A stretch of 64,000 nt of DNA from Martelella endophytica (GCF_000960975.1 NZ_CP010803.1:2880405-2944404); one strand, 5' to 3'. Positions 45,318 to 54,784 are shown, counted from the first letter of the stretch. The notes: generated from the letters alone by a model not told the origin. Translations and numbers: made by a program.

Positions 45318-45333
45318 TCAGGTCTGAAGCCGG

Positions 45334-46284
45334 TTACTGGGCTTCAAAGCATTCGACGAGCCCGTCGGCGAGGTTGTTCAGCAGCGTGAAATAGAGATCG
45401 GGTCCGTCCTGAAGGTCGGCGCCGATCGGATCCAGCGTGCCGACGTAGGTGTCGGTACCTTCGGCAATCGCGTCGATGACCTTAGGCGGAAACTGCGGTT
45501 CGGAAAAGACGCAGGCCGCGCCGAGCTCGGTGAGCTTGTCGTGGATCTCCTGGATGCGGTGGGCACTTGGCGGCGCCTCCGGATTGACCGTGACCGAGCC
45601 CGCGGCCTCGACGTCGAAACGATCTCCGAAATAGTGATAGGCATCGTGGAAAACGATGTAGGGTTTCGGAGAAACATCGGCGAGCCGCGCCTTGATGTCT
45701 GTGGTCAATGCGTCGAGAGCGCCGTCCAGCTTTTCAGCATTGGCATTGTAGATCGCGGCATTGTCCGGATCTTCGCTGGCAAGCGTTTCAGCCATGGCGC
45801 TTACGAAGGCCTTGGCGTTCATCGGATCGAGCCACATGTGCGGGTCGACCGGCCCGTGATGATGGCCTTCATGCTCGCCGTGCTCTTCGTCGTGGTCTTC
45901 GTCATCGTCCGGCTCGAAGGCACCGCCTTCGCGGGGCGAGAGCGTCTCCACGCCGGCAACGTCCTCAAGCTCGACAACATCGGCATTGCCGCCGAGTGCT
46001 TCGAGCGGCTTTTCCAGGAAGTGTTCAAGCGACGGCCCGATCCAGAAGACGATATCGGCCTCCTGCAGGGCGCGCGCTTCGGACGGCGCCATGCTGTAGG
46101 TGTGGGGTGAGGCCGCGCCCTTGACCAGAAGCGTCGTCTCGGCCGGCGTTCCTGCGGTGAGTGCCGTCGTCAGCGAATAGAGCGGCTTGATCGACGTGAC
46201 GATCTTTGGGCCGTCTTCGGCCATGGCGGCATGGGCGCCGGAAGCGGCGACCGTCGTCAGCAGAAGCATACGCAGCGTTTTCAT
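45334..46284 (-). CDS. znuA: zinc ABC transporter, periplasmic zinc-binding protein
   Basis: 316 residues. A signal peptide of about 22 residues precedes the cluster A-1 fold. The His/Asp/Glu-rich loop spans about 126-149; zinc ligands His61 and His149 flank it. It captures zinc in the periplasm for ZnuB/ZnuC. The gene is divergent from znuC, and a Zur-like palindrome lies between them. Confidence 0.93.
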   Translation of the reverse strand: MKTLRMLLLTTVAASGAHAAMAEDGPKIVTSIKPLYSLTTALTAGTPAETTLLVKGAASPHTYSMAPSEARALQEADIVFWIGPSLEHFLEKPLEALGGNADVVELEDVAGVETLSPREGGAFEPDDDEDHDEEHGEHEGHHHGPVDPHMWLDPMNAKAFVSAMAETLASEDPDNAAIYNANAEKLDGALDALTTDIKARLADVSPKPYIVFHDAYHYFGDRFDVEAAGSVTVNPEAPPSAHRIQEIHDKLTELGAACVFSEPQFPPKVIDAIAEGTDTYVGTLDPIGADLQDGPDLYFTLLNNLADGLVECFEAQ

Positions 46285-46408
46285 GAGAACCTCATCTTTC
46301 TATGCGGTATCCGGCAGGCGCTTGCCCGCCGTTTCGATTGCGGCGTCCCGAAGGCGGTTCGCCCGGGGCGAGGGCCGTCAGCCCAAGCCAATTCCTCTTG
46401 TGCTTTCG

Positions 46409-46423
46409 TGTAATGTTATTACA
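46409..46423. promoter_or_regulatory. Zur box (perfect palindrome)
   Basis: TGTAAT-GTT-ATTACA, a perfect 6-3-6 inverted repeat. It lies 125 bp before the znuA start and 61 bp before the znuC start, so it can serve both arms. The half-site GTAATGTTAT closely fits proteobacterial Zur boxes. A weaker repeat-like stretch (GCTATAACGTATG) follows 8 bp later. Confidence 0.75.
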
Positions 46424-46483
46424 TTCATTGCGTGATGCTATAACGTATGCCATAGAGGCGGGCAAGTTGGAGTCTGCAAAAAA

Positions 46484-47311
46484 ATGCATGCCGAAAAACA
46501 GGAATTGCTGGTCTCGCTGAACAATGCCGGGATCTCGCGCAATGGCCGCTGGCTGGTGCGCGGCGTGAGCTTTGATGTTCGCCGCGGCGAAATCGTCTCG
46601 CTGATCGGGCCGAACGGCGCCGGCAAGTCGACCAGCGCCAAGATGGCGATCGGCGTCCACGAACCCGACGAGGGCAGTGTGGAGCGCGCCGCGGGTTTGC
46701 GGATCGGCTATGTGCCGCAGAAGCTCAATATCGATCATTCGCTGCCACTCACCGTGCGCCGGCTGATGACGATCACCGGTCCGCTGCCGCGCGGCGCGAT
46801 CAGTGAAGCGCTTCAGGCCGTCGGCATGGCGCATATGGAGAAGGCCGAGGTCCAGACGCTGTCGGGCGGCGAATTCCAGCGCGCCCTCCTGGCCCGCGCC
46901 ATCGCCCGCAAGCCCGACCTGCTGGTGCTCGACGAGCCGGTCCAGGGGGTCGATTACTCCGGGGAGATCGCGCTCTATGAACTGATCTCCGAAATTCGCG
47001 AGCGACAGGGCTGCGGCGTGCTGCTGATTTCCCACGACCTGCATGTCGTCATGGCGCGCACGGATACGGTCGTCTGCCTGAACGGTCATGTCTGCTGCAC
47101 GGGTTCGCCCGAAGCGGTCAGCGGCAGCGACGCCTATCGCGCGCTGTTCGAGGGTCGGGCGGGCGATACGCTGGCGCTCTATCGCCACCATCACGATCAC
47201 ACCCACCTGCCGGACGGACGCGTGCGCCATGCCGATGGCAGCATCACCGAGGATAGCGGCCACCATCACGACCATGCGGCGGAAACGGATGAGGAGCGGC
47301 GGCATGCTTGA
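46484..47311 (+). CDS. znuC: zinc ABC transporter, ATP-binding protein with His-rich tail
   Basis: 275 residues. Walker A GPNGAGKST, signature LSGGEFQRALLARAI and Walker B LLVLDEPVQGVD are present. Residues about 233-275 form a tail with about 11 His (HHHDHTH and HHHDH), likely a metal-binding or sensing extension. The gene overlaps znuB by 8 bp. It energises zinc import and is expected to be Zur-controlled through the upstream palindrome. Confidence 0.93.
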   Translation: MHAEKQELLVSLNNAGISRNGRWLVRGVSFDVRRGEIVSLIGPNGAGKSTSAKMAIGVHEPDEGSVERAAGLRIGYVPQKLNIDHSLPLTVRRLMTITGPLPRGAISEALQAVGMAHMEKAEVQTLSGGEFQRALLARAIARKPDLLVLDEPVQGVDYSGEIALYELISEIRERQGCGVLLISHDLHVVMARTDTVVCLNGHVCCTGSPEAVSGSDAYRALFEGRAGDTLALYRHHHDHTHLPDGRVRHADGSITEDSGHHHDHAAETDEERRHA

Positions 47312-48101
47312 CGACTTCTTCACCCGCGCGCTTCTCGCCGGCATTGGCGTGGCGATGATGGCGGGACCGCTCGGCTGCTTCATCGTCTGGCGAAAGATGG
47401 CCTATTTCGGCGACACCATGGCCCACTCCGCCCTGCTCGGCGTTGCCCTGTCGCTATTGTTCTCGGTCAATCTCACGCTGTCGGTCTTCATCGTTGCCGG
47501 CCTCGTCTCGGTGCTTCTCATCCTGCTGGAGCGCCGGCGGGCGCTGTCCGCCGACAGCCTGCTCGGCATCCTCGCCCATTCGACGCTCGCCGTCGGCCTG
47601 GTCATCGTTTCGTTCCTCACCTGGGTGCGGGTCGATCTCATCAGCTTCCTGTTCGGCGATATCCTGTCGGTGACGCGCTCGGACATAGCGGTGGTGTGGA
47701 TCGGCGGCGCCTTTGTCGTGGCCGCCGTTGCAGCGCTCTGGCGGCCGCTCCTGGCGGCAACGCTGTCACCCGAAATCGCGCAGGCGGAAGGCATGCGGCC
47801 GGAGACTTCGCGGTTCATCTTCATGTTGCTGATGGCGCTGGTGATCGCGATCGCGATGAAGATCGTCGGCATCATGCTGATCACTTCGCTGCTGATTGTC
47901 CCGGCGGCAACGGCGCGACGTTTCGCCCGGACGCCGGAAATGATGGCCGTGCTGGCCTCGCTCATCGGCGCCTGCGCCGTGGTGGCGGGTCTGTTCGGTT
48001 CGCTTTACTATGATACGCCGTCCGGGCCCTCCATCGTCGTTGCCGCGATGGTGTTCTTCCTGGTCGGGCTATTGCCGCTCGCCACGCAGCGGCGTGTATG
48101 A
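47304..48101 (+). CDS. znuB: zinc ABC transporter, permease
   Basis: 265 residues, an ABC-3 family permease with about nine hydrophobic segments and the typical FFTRALLAGIG, GDTMAHSALLGV and LLIVPAATAR blocks. The ATG at 47304 lies inside the end of znuC, so translation is coupled. I rejected longer upstream frames because they run through znuC. The zur gene starts 15 bp after its stop. Confidence 0.93.
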   Translation: MLDDFFTRALLAGIGVAMMAGPLGCFIVWRKMAYFGDTMAHSALLGVALSLLFSVNLTLSVFIVAGLVSVLLILLERRRALSADSLLGILAHSTLAVGLVIVSFLTWVRVDLISFLFGDILSVTRSDIAVVWIGGAFVVAAVAALWRPLLAATLSPEIAQAEGMRPETSRFIFMLLMALVIAIAMKIVGIMLITSLLIVPAATARRFARTPEMMAVLASLIGACAVVAGLFGSLYYDTPSGPSIVVAAMVFFLVGLLPLATQRRV

Positions 48102-48116
48102 TGGGAGTTTGAAGTC

Positions 48117-48521
48117 ATGTCCACAACCGCGGAAAAGCTCACCCGCAACCAGTCACTGGTGTTCGACTGCCTGTCGCACAGTGCCGGGCCGCTCAGCGCC
48201 TACACCATTCTCGACCAGCTTCGCGACCATGGCTTCAAGGCGCCGCTGCAGGTCTACCGGGCGCTCGACAAGCTCACCGATGCCGGGCTGGTTCACCGGC
48301 TGGAGAGTATGAACGCCTATGTTGCCTGCGCCCATCCCGACGAGGACTGCACCCATCATGGCATGACCGCGTTCGCGATCTGCGAAGGTTGCGGCGCGGT
48401 GATCGAATTCCATGCCCACGACATCGAGGAATCGCTGACGGCGCTGGCGCGTTCGCACAATTTCAAGCCGCAGCGGATGACCGTGGAAATGCGTGGCCTT
48501 TGCGCCGCCTGCCAGAACTGA
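48117..48521 (+). CDS. zur: Fur-family zinc uptake regulator
   Basis: 134 residues. The winged helix (about 10-80) is followed by zinc-ligand clusters CEGCG and CAAC at the dimer domain. It is the last gene of znuCB-zur, so it controls its own uptake genes. It would bind the palindrome upstream of znuA/znuC when zinc is sufficient. Confidence 0.92.
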   Translation: MSTTAEKLTRNQSLVFDCLSHSAGPLSAYTILDQLRDHGFKAPLQVYRALDKLTDAGLVHRLESMNAYVACAHPDEDCTHHGMTAFAICEGCGAVIEFHAHDIEESLTALARSHNFKPQRMTVEMRGLCAACQN

Positions 48522-48550
48522 TTGCTGCTTGGCCTGTCGGTGCTGGCCGA

Positions 48551-49090
48551 TCAGCCATTGTCCGCGATCGGCCGCAGGTCGCGCTGAAACCGTTGCCAGT
48601 TTCTGACGTAGTTTTCGGCTGACTGGCGCAGGCCCTCGATAGCGTCGTCGTCCAGCGTCCTGACGGCTCGGGCCGGCGAGCCGACAATGAGGCTGTTGTC
48701 GGGAAACGTCTTGCCTTCGGTGACGAGCGCATTAGCGCCGACAAGGCTGTTCCTGCCGATCACCGCGCCGTTCAGCACGGTCGCGCCCATGCCCACCAGA
48801 CTGTTGTCGCCGATCGTGCAGCCATGGATGATCGCCTGGTGGCCGATCGTGCAGCCTTCCCCGATCACGGCGGGAAAGCCCATGTCGGTATGGACGGTCA
48901 CGCCTTCCTGGATATTGCTGCGCCGGCCGACCCGGATCGGCTCGTTGTCGCCTCTCAGCACCGCACCGAACCAGATTCCGACGTCCTCACCGAGAATGAC
49001 GCGACCGATGACGCTGGCGGTGGGCGCTATCCAGTAGCGCCCGGCAGGCGGCAGTTCCGGTTCGATATCGGCCAGCGCATAGAGCGGCAT
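48551..49090 (-). CDS. gamma-carbonic-anhydrase-like hexapeptide protein
   Basis: 179 residues of left-handed beta-helix repeats. The three His ligands of the gamma class are at 67, 84 and 89 (HTDM, IGHQAIIHG). Most such proteins (YrdA/PaaY group) are annotated as carbonic anhydrase-like, with activity not always confirmed. I start at the ATG at 49090, which has AGGAG 7 bp upstream, rather than the TTG at 49096. It converges with zur and shares strand with the FAH gene 21 bp upstream. Confidence 0.85.
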   Translation of the reverse strand: MPLYALADIEPELPPAGRYWIAPTASVIGRVILGEDVGIWFGAVLRGDNEPIRVGRRSNIQEGVTVHTDMGFPAVIGEGCTIGHQAIIHGCTIGDNSLVGMGATVLNGAVIGRNSLVGANALVTEGKTFPDNSLIVGSPARAVRTLDDDAIEGLRQSAENYVRNWQRFQRDLRPIADNG

Positions 49091-49111
49091 GGGCAATCTC
49101 CTCTGCGTTTC

Positions 49112-49801
49112 TCAGACCACCTTGAACGAAAGCTCGGCGATCCCCGCGATTGCGCAGTCGATCCGGTCGCCGCGCTCCACCGGCCCGACGCCGGCAGGGG
49201 TTCCGGTGAGGATGATATCGCCCGGTGCGAGCCGGACGGCACGCGAGAGTTCGGCAATGATCTCCGGCACCTTCCAGATCATCTGGTCGAGGTTGCCCTC
49301 CTGCACGAGCGTGTCGTTGCGCTTCAGTGTGATCGCGGCAGCGGTGGGGTGGCCGATATCGGCGGCCGTGACGATATGCGAGGCCGGGGCCGAATGTTCG
49401 AACGCCTTCGACATTTCCCAGGGCCTGCTTTTCGCCTTTGCCTCGTCCTGCAGATCGCGTCGCGTGAAATCCACAGCGACGCCGTAACCGTATACGGTAT
49501 CGAGGGCGTTCTCGACGGCGATATCGCTGCCGCCGCCCTGCAACGCAATGAAGCACTCCACCTCGTGATGGACGGTTGCGGACAAGGACGGATAGGGAAA
49601 CGCATTGTCGGACAAGAGAAGATTATCGGGATTTTTCTGGAAGAAGAACGGAGCTTCCCGGTTCGGATCGTGTCCCATCTCGACGGCATGGGCCGCATAG
49701 TTTCGGCCGACGCAATAAACCCGTCGCACCGGGAAGAGAGCGTCCGTGCCACGCACGGCAAGCGTCACACGGTGGGGAACGGGGACAACGGTATTTGACA
49801 T
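49112..49801 (-). CDS. fumarylacetoacetate hydrolase-family protein
   Basis: 229 residues, one FAH domain. The opening VYCVGRNYAAHAVEMG, the metal-site Glu in HHEVE, and TGTPAGVGPVERGD near the C-terminus are all present. Members are FAH-type acylpyruvases, oxaloacetate decarboxylases or isomerases; the substrate is undefined. It sits 21 bp upstream of the hexapeptide protein gene and is likely co-transcribed with it. Confidence 0.87.
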   Translation of the reverse strand: MSNTVVPVPHRVTLAVRGTDALFPVRRVYCVGRNYAAHAVEMGHDPNREAPFFFQKNPDNLLLSDNAFPYPSLSATVHHEVECFIALQGGGSDIAVENALDTVYGYGVAVDFTRRDLQDEAKAKSRPWEMSKAFEHSAPASHIVTAADIGHPTAAAITLKRNDTLVQEGNLDQMIWKVPEIIAELSRAVRLAPGDIILTGTPAGVGPVERGDRIDCAIAGIAELSFKVV

Positions 49802-50057
49802 GGTGGTGTCGCCTGATTTTCGATTTTGGATAACGATCTTGTCACAGATCAGGTGTTGTTATTCAAGCCGGAGTCGATATCGGAAGGGCTCAACATTTTG
49901 CTTGCCCTCCAGACCTGTGTAAAAGTAGCTACTCATATATGCTTTCAATTCCTGTTTCGGAGATGAGGCCATTGGTGCATGCCGACCCCAGCTCTGACGA
50001 TCGCTCTTCCCAGCCGCTTTCAAAGTGTCTTGTCTCCGGGCGCGCCCGCAGGGAGTC

Positions 50058-51167
50058 ATGATGGCTGAGAATTTCACGATCATCGTCGCACTGCTTGAGA
50101 AGATCGGGATCGCAGCACTGATCGTGCTCGCCTACCGGATGATCCGCCATTCCCGCCGCGACCTGTTGTGGACAGGACCTGCTGTCGGCATCATCTTTGC
50201 CTTCGGGGCGGCGATCACCATGATTGACCCGGTGGTGATCAGCCCCGGTGTCATCGTTGATATCCGGACGATCATGGTCGCCCTGGCAGCCCTTTTTGGG
50301 GGTATCTGGGCGGCGGTCATCGCCTCAGCGGCAACGATTGCGCTGCGCATCTTTATCGGCGGAGCGGGTGTCGTTCCGGGCGTCGTGAGCATTCTCATCG
50401 CTGCGGTCGTCAGCCTTGTCTATGCGCGCGTCACGGGCGGGCGCAGGGACCTTCTCGGACTGACGATCCTTGGCGGTCTCATCTCGCTCAACTTTCTGGC
50501 CATCTTGCTTTTGCCGCGCGAGGCGCTCGTCGCCAGTGGGTTCAGTACCATGCCTGCGCTTTTCGCCCGCAACCTCTTCGGAACGGTGGTGCTGGGCCAC
50601 CTGCTGGCGATGGAGGATTCACGCGAGGCGGAGTTTGCGCGCTTCAAGAGGGAGGCCGAGCGCGATCCGCTGACTGGCCTCAGCAATCGTCGCGTGCTCG
50701 ACATGCTGGAGCACGACAAGAGCAAGCGGGTCGGGTCATACTTCTCGATCATCCTCTTCGATATCGATCAGTTCAAGCGGCTGAACGACACCTACGGCCA
50801 CGATTTCGGCGATCGTGTGCTGGCTGAGGTCGCCGCCATCATCGCCAACCGGATGCGCGGCGGCGATCTGGTGGTGCGCTACGGCGGCGAGGAGATCTGC
50901 GTGGTCGTCGCCGAGAGCTTGGCCCGCAATACCATCCGGGTGGCGGAGGATATCCGCCAGCAGATCGAGAGCGCCGACTTTGAGGTCAATGGCAGGCATG
51001 TGACGGTAACCGTCAGCGCCGGCGTGGCGGAATCAAGTGCCGGCATGCCGAGCGTCTACAACGTGCTCAGAAAGGCCGACGAGGCGCTTTACGAGGCCAA
51101 GGGCGCGGGCCGCAACAACGTGCAACTCTATGGCGCGCGCGATCATCTGCCGGACGCCGGCATGTAG
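50058..51167 (+). CDS. membrane diguanylate cyclase with 5TMR-LYT sensor
   Basis: 369 residues. The N-terminal membrane domain (about 1-185) fits the 5TM-5TMR LYT receptor type (GVIVDIRTIMVALAALFGGI). A GGDEF domain follows (about 200-365) with the active-site loop reading GGEEI at 276-280 and an intact product-inhibition site RGGD at 267-270. It makes cyclic di-GMP from two GTP. GGGAG lies before the ATG at 50058. No EAL domain or partner is adjacent. Confidence 0.9.
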   Translation: MMAENFTIIVALLEKIGIAALIVLAYRMIRHSRRDLLWTGPAVGIIFAFGAAITMIDPVVISPGVIVDIRTIMVALAALFGGIWAAVIASAATIALRIFIGGAGVVPGVVSILIAAVVSLVYARVTGGRRDLLGLTILGGLISLNFLAILLLPREALVASGFSTMPALFARNLFGTVVLGHLLAMEDSREAEFARFKREAERDPLTGLSNRRVLDMLEHDKSKRVGSYFSIILFDIDQFKRLNDTYGHDFGDRVLAEVAAIIANRMRGGDLVVRYGGEEICVVVAESLARNTIRVAEDIRQQIESADFEVNGRHVTVTVSAGVAESSAGMPSVYNVLRKADEALYEAKGAGRNNVQLYGARDHLPDAGM

Positions 51168-51204
51168 GCCGGCGGAACACGTGTCTCGACATAAGCGACA
51201 AACG

Positions 51205-51234
51205 AAAACCCCGGCGCCAGGCGCCGGGGTTTTC
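51205..51234. terminator. bidirectional terminator between cyclase and gnd
   Basis: A stem AAAACCCCGGCG / CGCCGGGGTTTT with a short loop and A/T flanks lies between two convergent genes. Confidence 0.8.
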
Positions 51235-51257
51235 TTATACGGTGACGTGCAGGTCGA

Positions 51258-52682
51258 TCAGATCGCGCCGCTGCCCCAGGGACCGTGATGGATATCGAGG
51301 CCGTCGAGGCGGTCGAAACCATGGGCTCCGAAGAAGTCGCGCTGTGCCTGGATCAGGTTCGCCGTGCCGCGGGCCTGACGATAGGCGTCGAAATAGGTCA
51401 GCGCCGAGGCAAGGCCCGGAACCGGAAGGCCGGCGGCGGTCGCAGCCGAAACGATGCGGCGAAGCGACGGCAGGCACTCGTTCACCATGGCGGCGAAGGC
51501 CGGGGTGACGATCAGATTGGCGACATCCGGGGTTTCGCTGAAGGCCTTGGTGATTTCATCCAGGAACTGCGAGCGGATGATGCAGCCGGCGCGCCAGATG
51601 CGGGCGATTTCCGGCATCGGCAGGTTCCAGCCATATTCTTCCGAGGCACCGGCCATGACGTCGAAGCCCTGCGCATAGGCGCCGATCTTGGCGGCGAACA
51701 GAGCCAGTTCGAGATCACGGTTCAGCCACGGGCCGGGCGCGATGCGGAAGTCGAGGTCTTCATGGTTGAAGAGCTTGGACGCTTCGGCGCGCTCGCCACG
51801 CATGGAGGAGAGGCAACGGGCCGCAACGGCGGCTTCCATGACGGTGGCGGGTACGGCTAGCTGCTGGGCTTCGATGACCGACCAGCGGCCGGTACCCTTC
51901 TGGCCGGCGGCGTCGACGATGACGTCGGGCATGTGCTTGCCGGTTTCCGGGTCGGTTGCGAGCAGGACCTTGGCGGTGATCTCGATCAGGAACGAGTTCA
52001 GGCGGCCATGATTCCATTCCTTGAAGACATGGGCAATCTCGGGTGCGCTCATGCCGACGCCGTCACGCAGGATGCCGTAGATTTCTGCGATCATCTGCAT
52101 GTCGGCATATTCGATGCCGTTGTGGATGGTCTTGACGAAGTGGCCGGCGCCGTCTTCGCCGAGCCATGCGCAGCACGGATCTTCGGCATATTTCGCGGAG
52201 ATCGAGGTCAGCACCTTCTCGACGCGCTTGTAGCTGTCCTCGGTGCCGCCGACCATGATCGACGGTCCGTGGCGGGCACCTTCCTCACCACCGGAAACAC
52301 CCATGCCGATAAAGGTCAGGCCGGTGCCTTCCAGCTCCTTGAAGCGGCGGCGGGTATCGTGGAAGTTGGCATTGCCGGCGTCGATGATGATGTCGCCTTT
52401 GCCGAGATAGGGACGGAGCTTTTCGATTTCCTGGTCAACCGGCTCGCCGGCCTTGATCATGATGATGATCGGACGCGGCGGGCGGATCGCCGCAACGAAA
52501 TCGGAGAGGGTTTCGGTCGGGACAATGTTGCCCTGCAGCTCGCCGGCATTGGCGTAGAAGCTGCGGGTCTTGTCCACGGTTCTGTTGTAAACGGCGATCT
52601 TGTTGCCCTTTTCGGCGATGTTCAGGGCCAGGTTCGAGCCCATGACACCGAGACCGATCAGTCCAATTTCTGCCTTTTCCAC
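51258..52682 (-). CDS. gnd: 6-phosphogluconate dehydrogenase, decarboxylating
   Basis: 474 residues, converts 6-phosphogluconate to ribulose 5-phosphate in the pentose phosphate pathway. The NADP block GLGVMGSNLALN starts near residue 9, and SGGEEGARHGPSIM and HNGIEYADMQ carry the substrate site. The start is the GTG at 52682 with GGAGG 7 bp before, giving the family length. A 21-bp inverted repeat lies 71 bp upstream and a terminator follows at 51205-51234. Confidence 0.93.
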   Translation of the reverse strand: MEKAEIGLIGLGVMGSNLALNIAEKGNKIAVYNRTVDKTRSFYANAGELQGNIVPTETLSDFVAAIRPPRPIIIMIKAGEPVDQEIEKLRPYLGKGDIIIDAGNANFHDTRRRFKELEGTGLTFIGMGVSGGEEGARHGPSIMVGGTEDSYKRVEKVLTSISAKYAEDPCCAWLGEDGAGHFVKTIHNGIEYADMQMIAEIYGILRDGVGMSAPEIAHVFKEWNHGRLNSFLIEITAKVLLATDPETGKHMPDVIVDAAGQKGTGRWSVIEAQQLAVPATVMEAAVAARCLSSMRGERAEASKLFNHEDLDFRIAPGPWLNRDLELALFAAKIGAYAQGFDVMAGASEEYGWNLPMPEIARIWRAGCIIRSQFLDEITKAFSETPDVANLIVTPAFAAMVNECLPSLRRIVSAATAAGLPVPGLASALTYFDAYRQARGTANLIQAQRDFFGAHGFDRLDGLDIHHGPWGSGAI

Positions 52683-52753
52683 GGGAATACCTCCGATGCT
52701 TGATGGTGGCGCCTTTTGTGGCACCGCAACAGCCAAACGGCAAGTGCCGCGGT

Positions 52754-52774
52754 CTGAAAACAGTCCGTTTTCAG
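52754..52774. promoter_or_regulatory. inverted repeat upstream of gnd, candidate operator
   Basis: CTGAAAAC-N5-GTTTTCAG, perfect 8-bp arms, 71 bp before the gnd start. No T-run follows, so it is not a normal terminator. It looks like a LacI-type operator but the binding protein is unknown. Confidence 0.4.
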
Positions 52775-52822
52775 TCCGATGAGCCAAAACATCGTCAATC
52801 TGTCATGGTCGGCAGCGCCGCC

Positions 52823-53689
52823 TCAGGCCTCCGGCCGGCGCGGGACGAGGCCCGCGAAGTCGAAGAGTTTCGGGTCCAGGAGGTGGGACGGATTGGCGTT
52901 TGCAAGCGCCCGCAGCATCACGTCCTTGCGGCCCGGCATGCGCGCCTCCATCTCGCCGATCATCGCCTTCATGGCATTGCGCTGCAGCCCGTCCTGCGAG
53001 CCGCAGAGGTCGCAGGGAATGATCGGGAAGGCCATCGCCTCGGCAAAGCGGGCAAGATCGTCCTCGGCCGCATAGGCGAGCGGCCGCAGCACCATCAGAT
53101 CGCCTTCGTCGTTCAACAGCTTGGGCGGCATGGTCGCAAGCTTGCCGCCGTGGAAAAGGTTCATGAAGAAGGTTTCGAGAATATCCTCGCGGTGGTGGCC
53201 AAGCACCAGCGCGTCGCAGCCTTCCTCGCGGGCGATGCGATAGAGATGGCCGCGCCTCAGCCGCGAACAGAGCGAGCAATAGGTGGCGCCCGCCGGAACC
53301 TTGTCGGTGACGATCGAATAGGTGTCGCGGTATTCGATGCGATGCGGCACGCCGATCTTCGTCAGATATTCGGGCAGTACATGCTTCGGGAAATTCGGCT
53401 GGCCCTGATCGAGATTGCAGGCAATCAGCTCCACCGGCAGCAGGCCGCGCCATTTCAGCTCCAGCAGGATGGCGAGCAGGCCATAGCTGTCCTTGCCGCC
53501 CGAAAGCGCCACCAGCCAGCGTTTCTGACCATCGAGCATCGAAAAATCGGCCATCGCCTGGCGCACCTGCCGCAGCAGCCGCTTGCGCAGCTTCTGGAAC
53601 GACACGGAGGAGGGGGCGTCGGAGTACAGGGCGCGGAAGGGGCCATCCTCGGTGTCGAATTCGTCGGCAATGGTTTCGTTGAGGCTCAT
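52823..53689 (-). CDS. ttcA: tRNA 2-thiocytidine(32) synthetase
   Basis: 288 residues. The PP-loop SGGKDS is at 63-68, and the CxxC pairs YCSLC and PCDLC that hold the iron-sulfur cluster follow. TtcA thiolates C32 of some tRNAs. I start at the ATG at 53689 (MSLNET), which has GGAG 6 bp upstream; a longer frame exists but overlaps the glsA end. It is 61 bp downstream of glsA on the same strand. Confidence 0.9.
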   Translation of the reverse strand: MSLNETIADEFDTEDGPFRALYSDAPSSVSFQKLRKRLLRQVRQAMADFSMLDGQKRWLVALSGGKDSYGLLAILLELKWRGLLPVELIACNLDQGQPNFPKHVLPEYLTKIGVPHRIEYRDTYSIVTDKVPAGATYCSLCSRLRRGHLYRIAREEGCDALVLGHHREDILETFFMNLFHGGKLATMPPKLLNDEGDLMVLRPLAYAAEDDLARFAEAMAFPIIPCDLCGSQDGLQRNAMKAMIGEMEARMPGRKDVMLRALANANPSHLLDPKLFDFAGLVPRRPEA

Positions 53690-53750
53690 CGGCATCTCCA
53701 GAGGGGTCTCGGCAGTGCAATGCCGGTTCCGGTGGCGGGAATCAAGACCC

Positions 53751-54677
53751 TCATGGCCCGAATACCGACCAGCCCGTGCGGGTTGCCAGCATTTCGAGCG
53801 CTTCGGCGCCCAGCAGCGAATTGCCGATCTCGTTGAGCCCCGGCGACCAGACCGCGATCGAAGCCTTGCCCGGCGCGATCGCCAGAATGCCGCCGCCGAC
53901 GCCGGACTTGCCCGGCAGGCCGACATGAAAGGCAAAATCGCCGGAGCCGTCATAATGTCCGCAGGTCAGCATCAGCGCATTGATGCGGCGGGAGCGGCGC
54001 GGCGAGACCACGGAGAAGCCGGTCAGCGGATTGGTGCCGCGATTGGCGAGGTAGATCCCGGCTCTGGAAAGCTGCGCGCAGCTCATCGACAGCGAGCACT
54101 GGTGGAAATAGACGCCCAGCACATGGTCGACGGGGTGCTTGATGTTGCGGAAGCCGCGCATGAAGTTGCCGAGCGCGTAGTTGCGGAAACCCGTCTCCTG
54201 CTCCGAACGGGCGACCTTCTCATCGATGTGGATCGAATTGTCGTCGGCGAGAAAGCGCATGAAGTGCACGAATTCACCGATTGCTTCCCGCGGCTTGTGG
54301 CCGGCAAGCACGATGTCGGTGACCACGATGGCGCCGGCATTGATGAAGGGGTTGCGCGGGATGCCGTGTTCGTGTTCGAGCTGGACGATCGAGTTGAAGG
54401 CCGAACCCGACGGTTCGCGCCCGACCCGGCGCCAGATGCCTTCGCCGATCTTGCCGAGCGCCAGCGTCAGCATGAAGACCTTGGAGATGCTCTGGATCGA
54501 AAAGCCGGTCTCCGCATCGCCGCTCGTGTAGGTCTTGCCGTTGACCGTCGTGATCGCGATGCCGAGCTGGTTCGGATCGACCTTGGCAAGTTCCGGAATA
54601 TAGTCCGCGACCTTGCCCTCGCCACGCCGCGGCTCAAGCTCGCTGACGATACCATCGATGATTGCCTGCAGGTCCAT
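53751..54677 (-). CDS. glsA: glutaminase
   Basis: 308 residues, beta-lactamase-like glutaminase that hydrolyses glutamine to glutamate and ammonia. The catalytic Ser63 and Lys66 lie in FSIQSISK, with the [15 protein letters not shown] block following. Length and motifs match bacterial GlsA/YbaS. It converges with nothing; its transcript may run into ttcA. It starts 130 bp left of the rpsD stop region, with a terminator for rpsD in between. Confidence 0.93.
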   Translation of the reverse strand: MDLQAIIDGIVSELEPRRGEGKVADYIPELAKVDPNQLGIAITTVNGKTYTSGDAETGFSIQSISKVFMLTLALGKIGEGIWRRVGREPSGSAFNSIVQLEHEHGIPRNPFINAGAIVVTDIVLAGHKPREAIGEFVHFMRFLADDNSIHIDEKVARSEQETGFRNYALGNFMRGFRNIKHPVDHVLGVYFHQCSLSMSCAQLSRAGIYLANRGTNPLTGFSVVSPRRSRRINALMLTCGHYDGSGDFAFHVGLPGKSGVGGGILAIAPGKASIAVWSPGLNEIGNSLLGAEALEMLATRTGWSVFGP

Positions 54678-54756
54678 GTGTCATCCTCGGTTGGCGGCAT
54701 CATTGCAGCAAGTGCTTTGCGGTTCAAAGGTCGAATGTCGGAGCCCTCGGAAATAC

Positions 54757-54784
54757 AAAAAGCCGCCCCAAGAGGCGGCTTTTC
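54757..54784 (-). terminator. intrinsic terminator of rpsD
   Basis: AAAAAGCCGCC / GGCGGCTTTT with a 6-nt loop begins 23 bp after the rpsD stop and is followed, on the minus strand, by a run of Ts. Confidence 0.8.
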
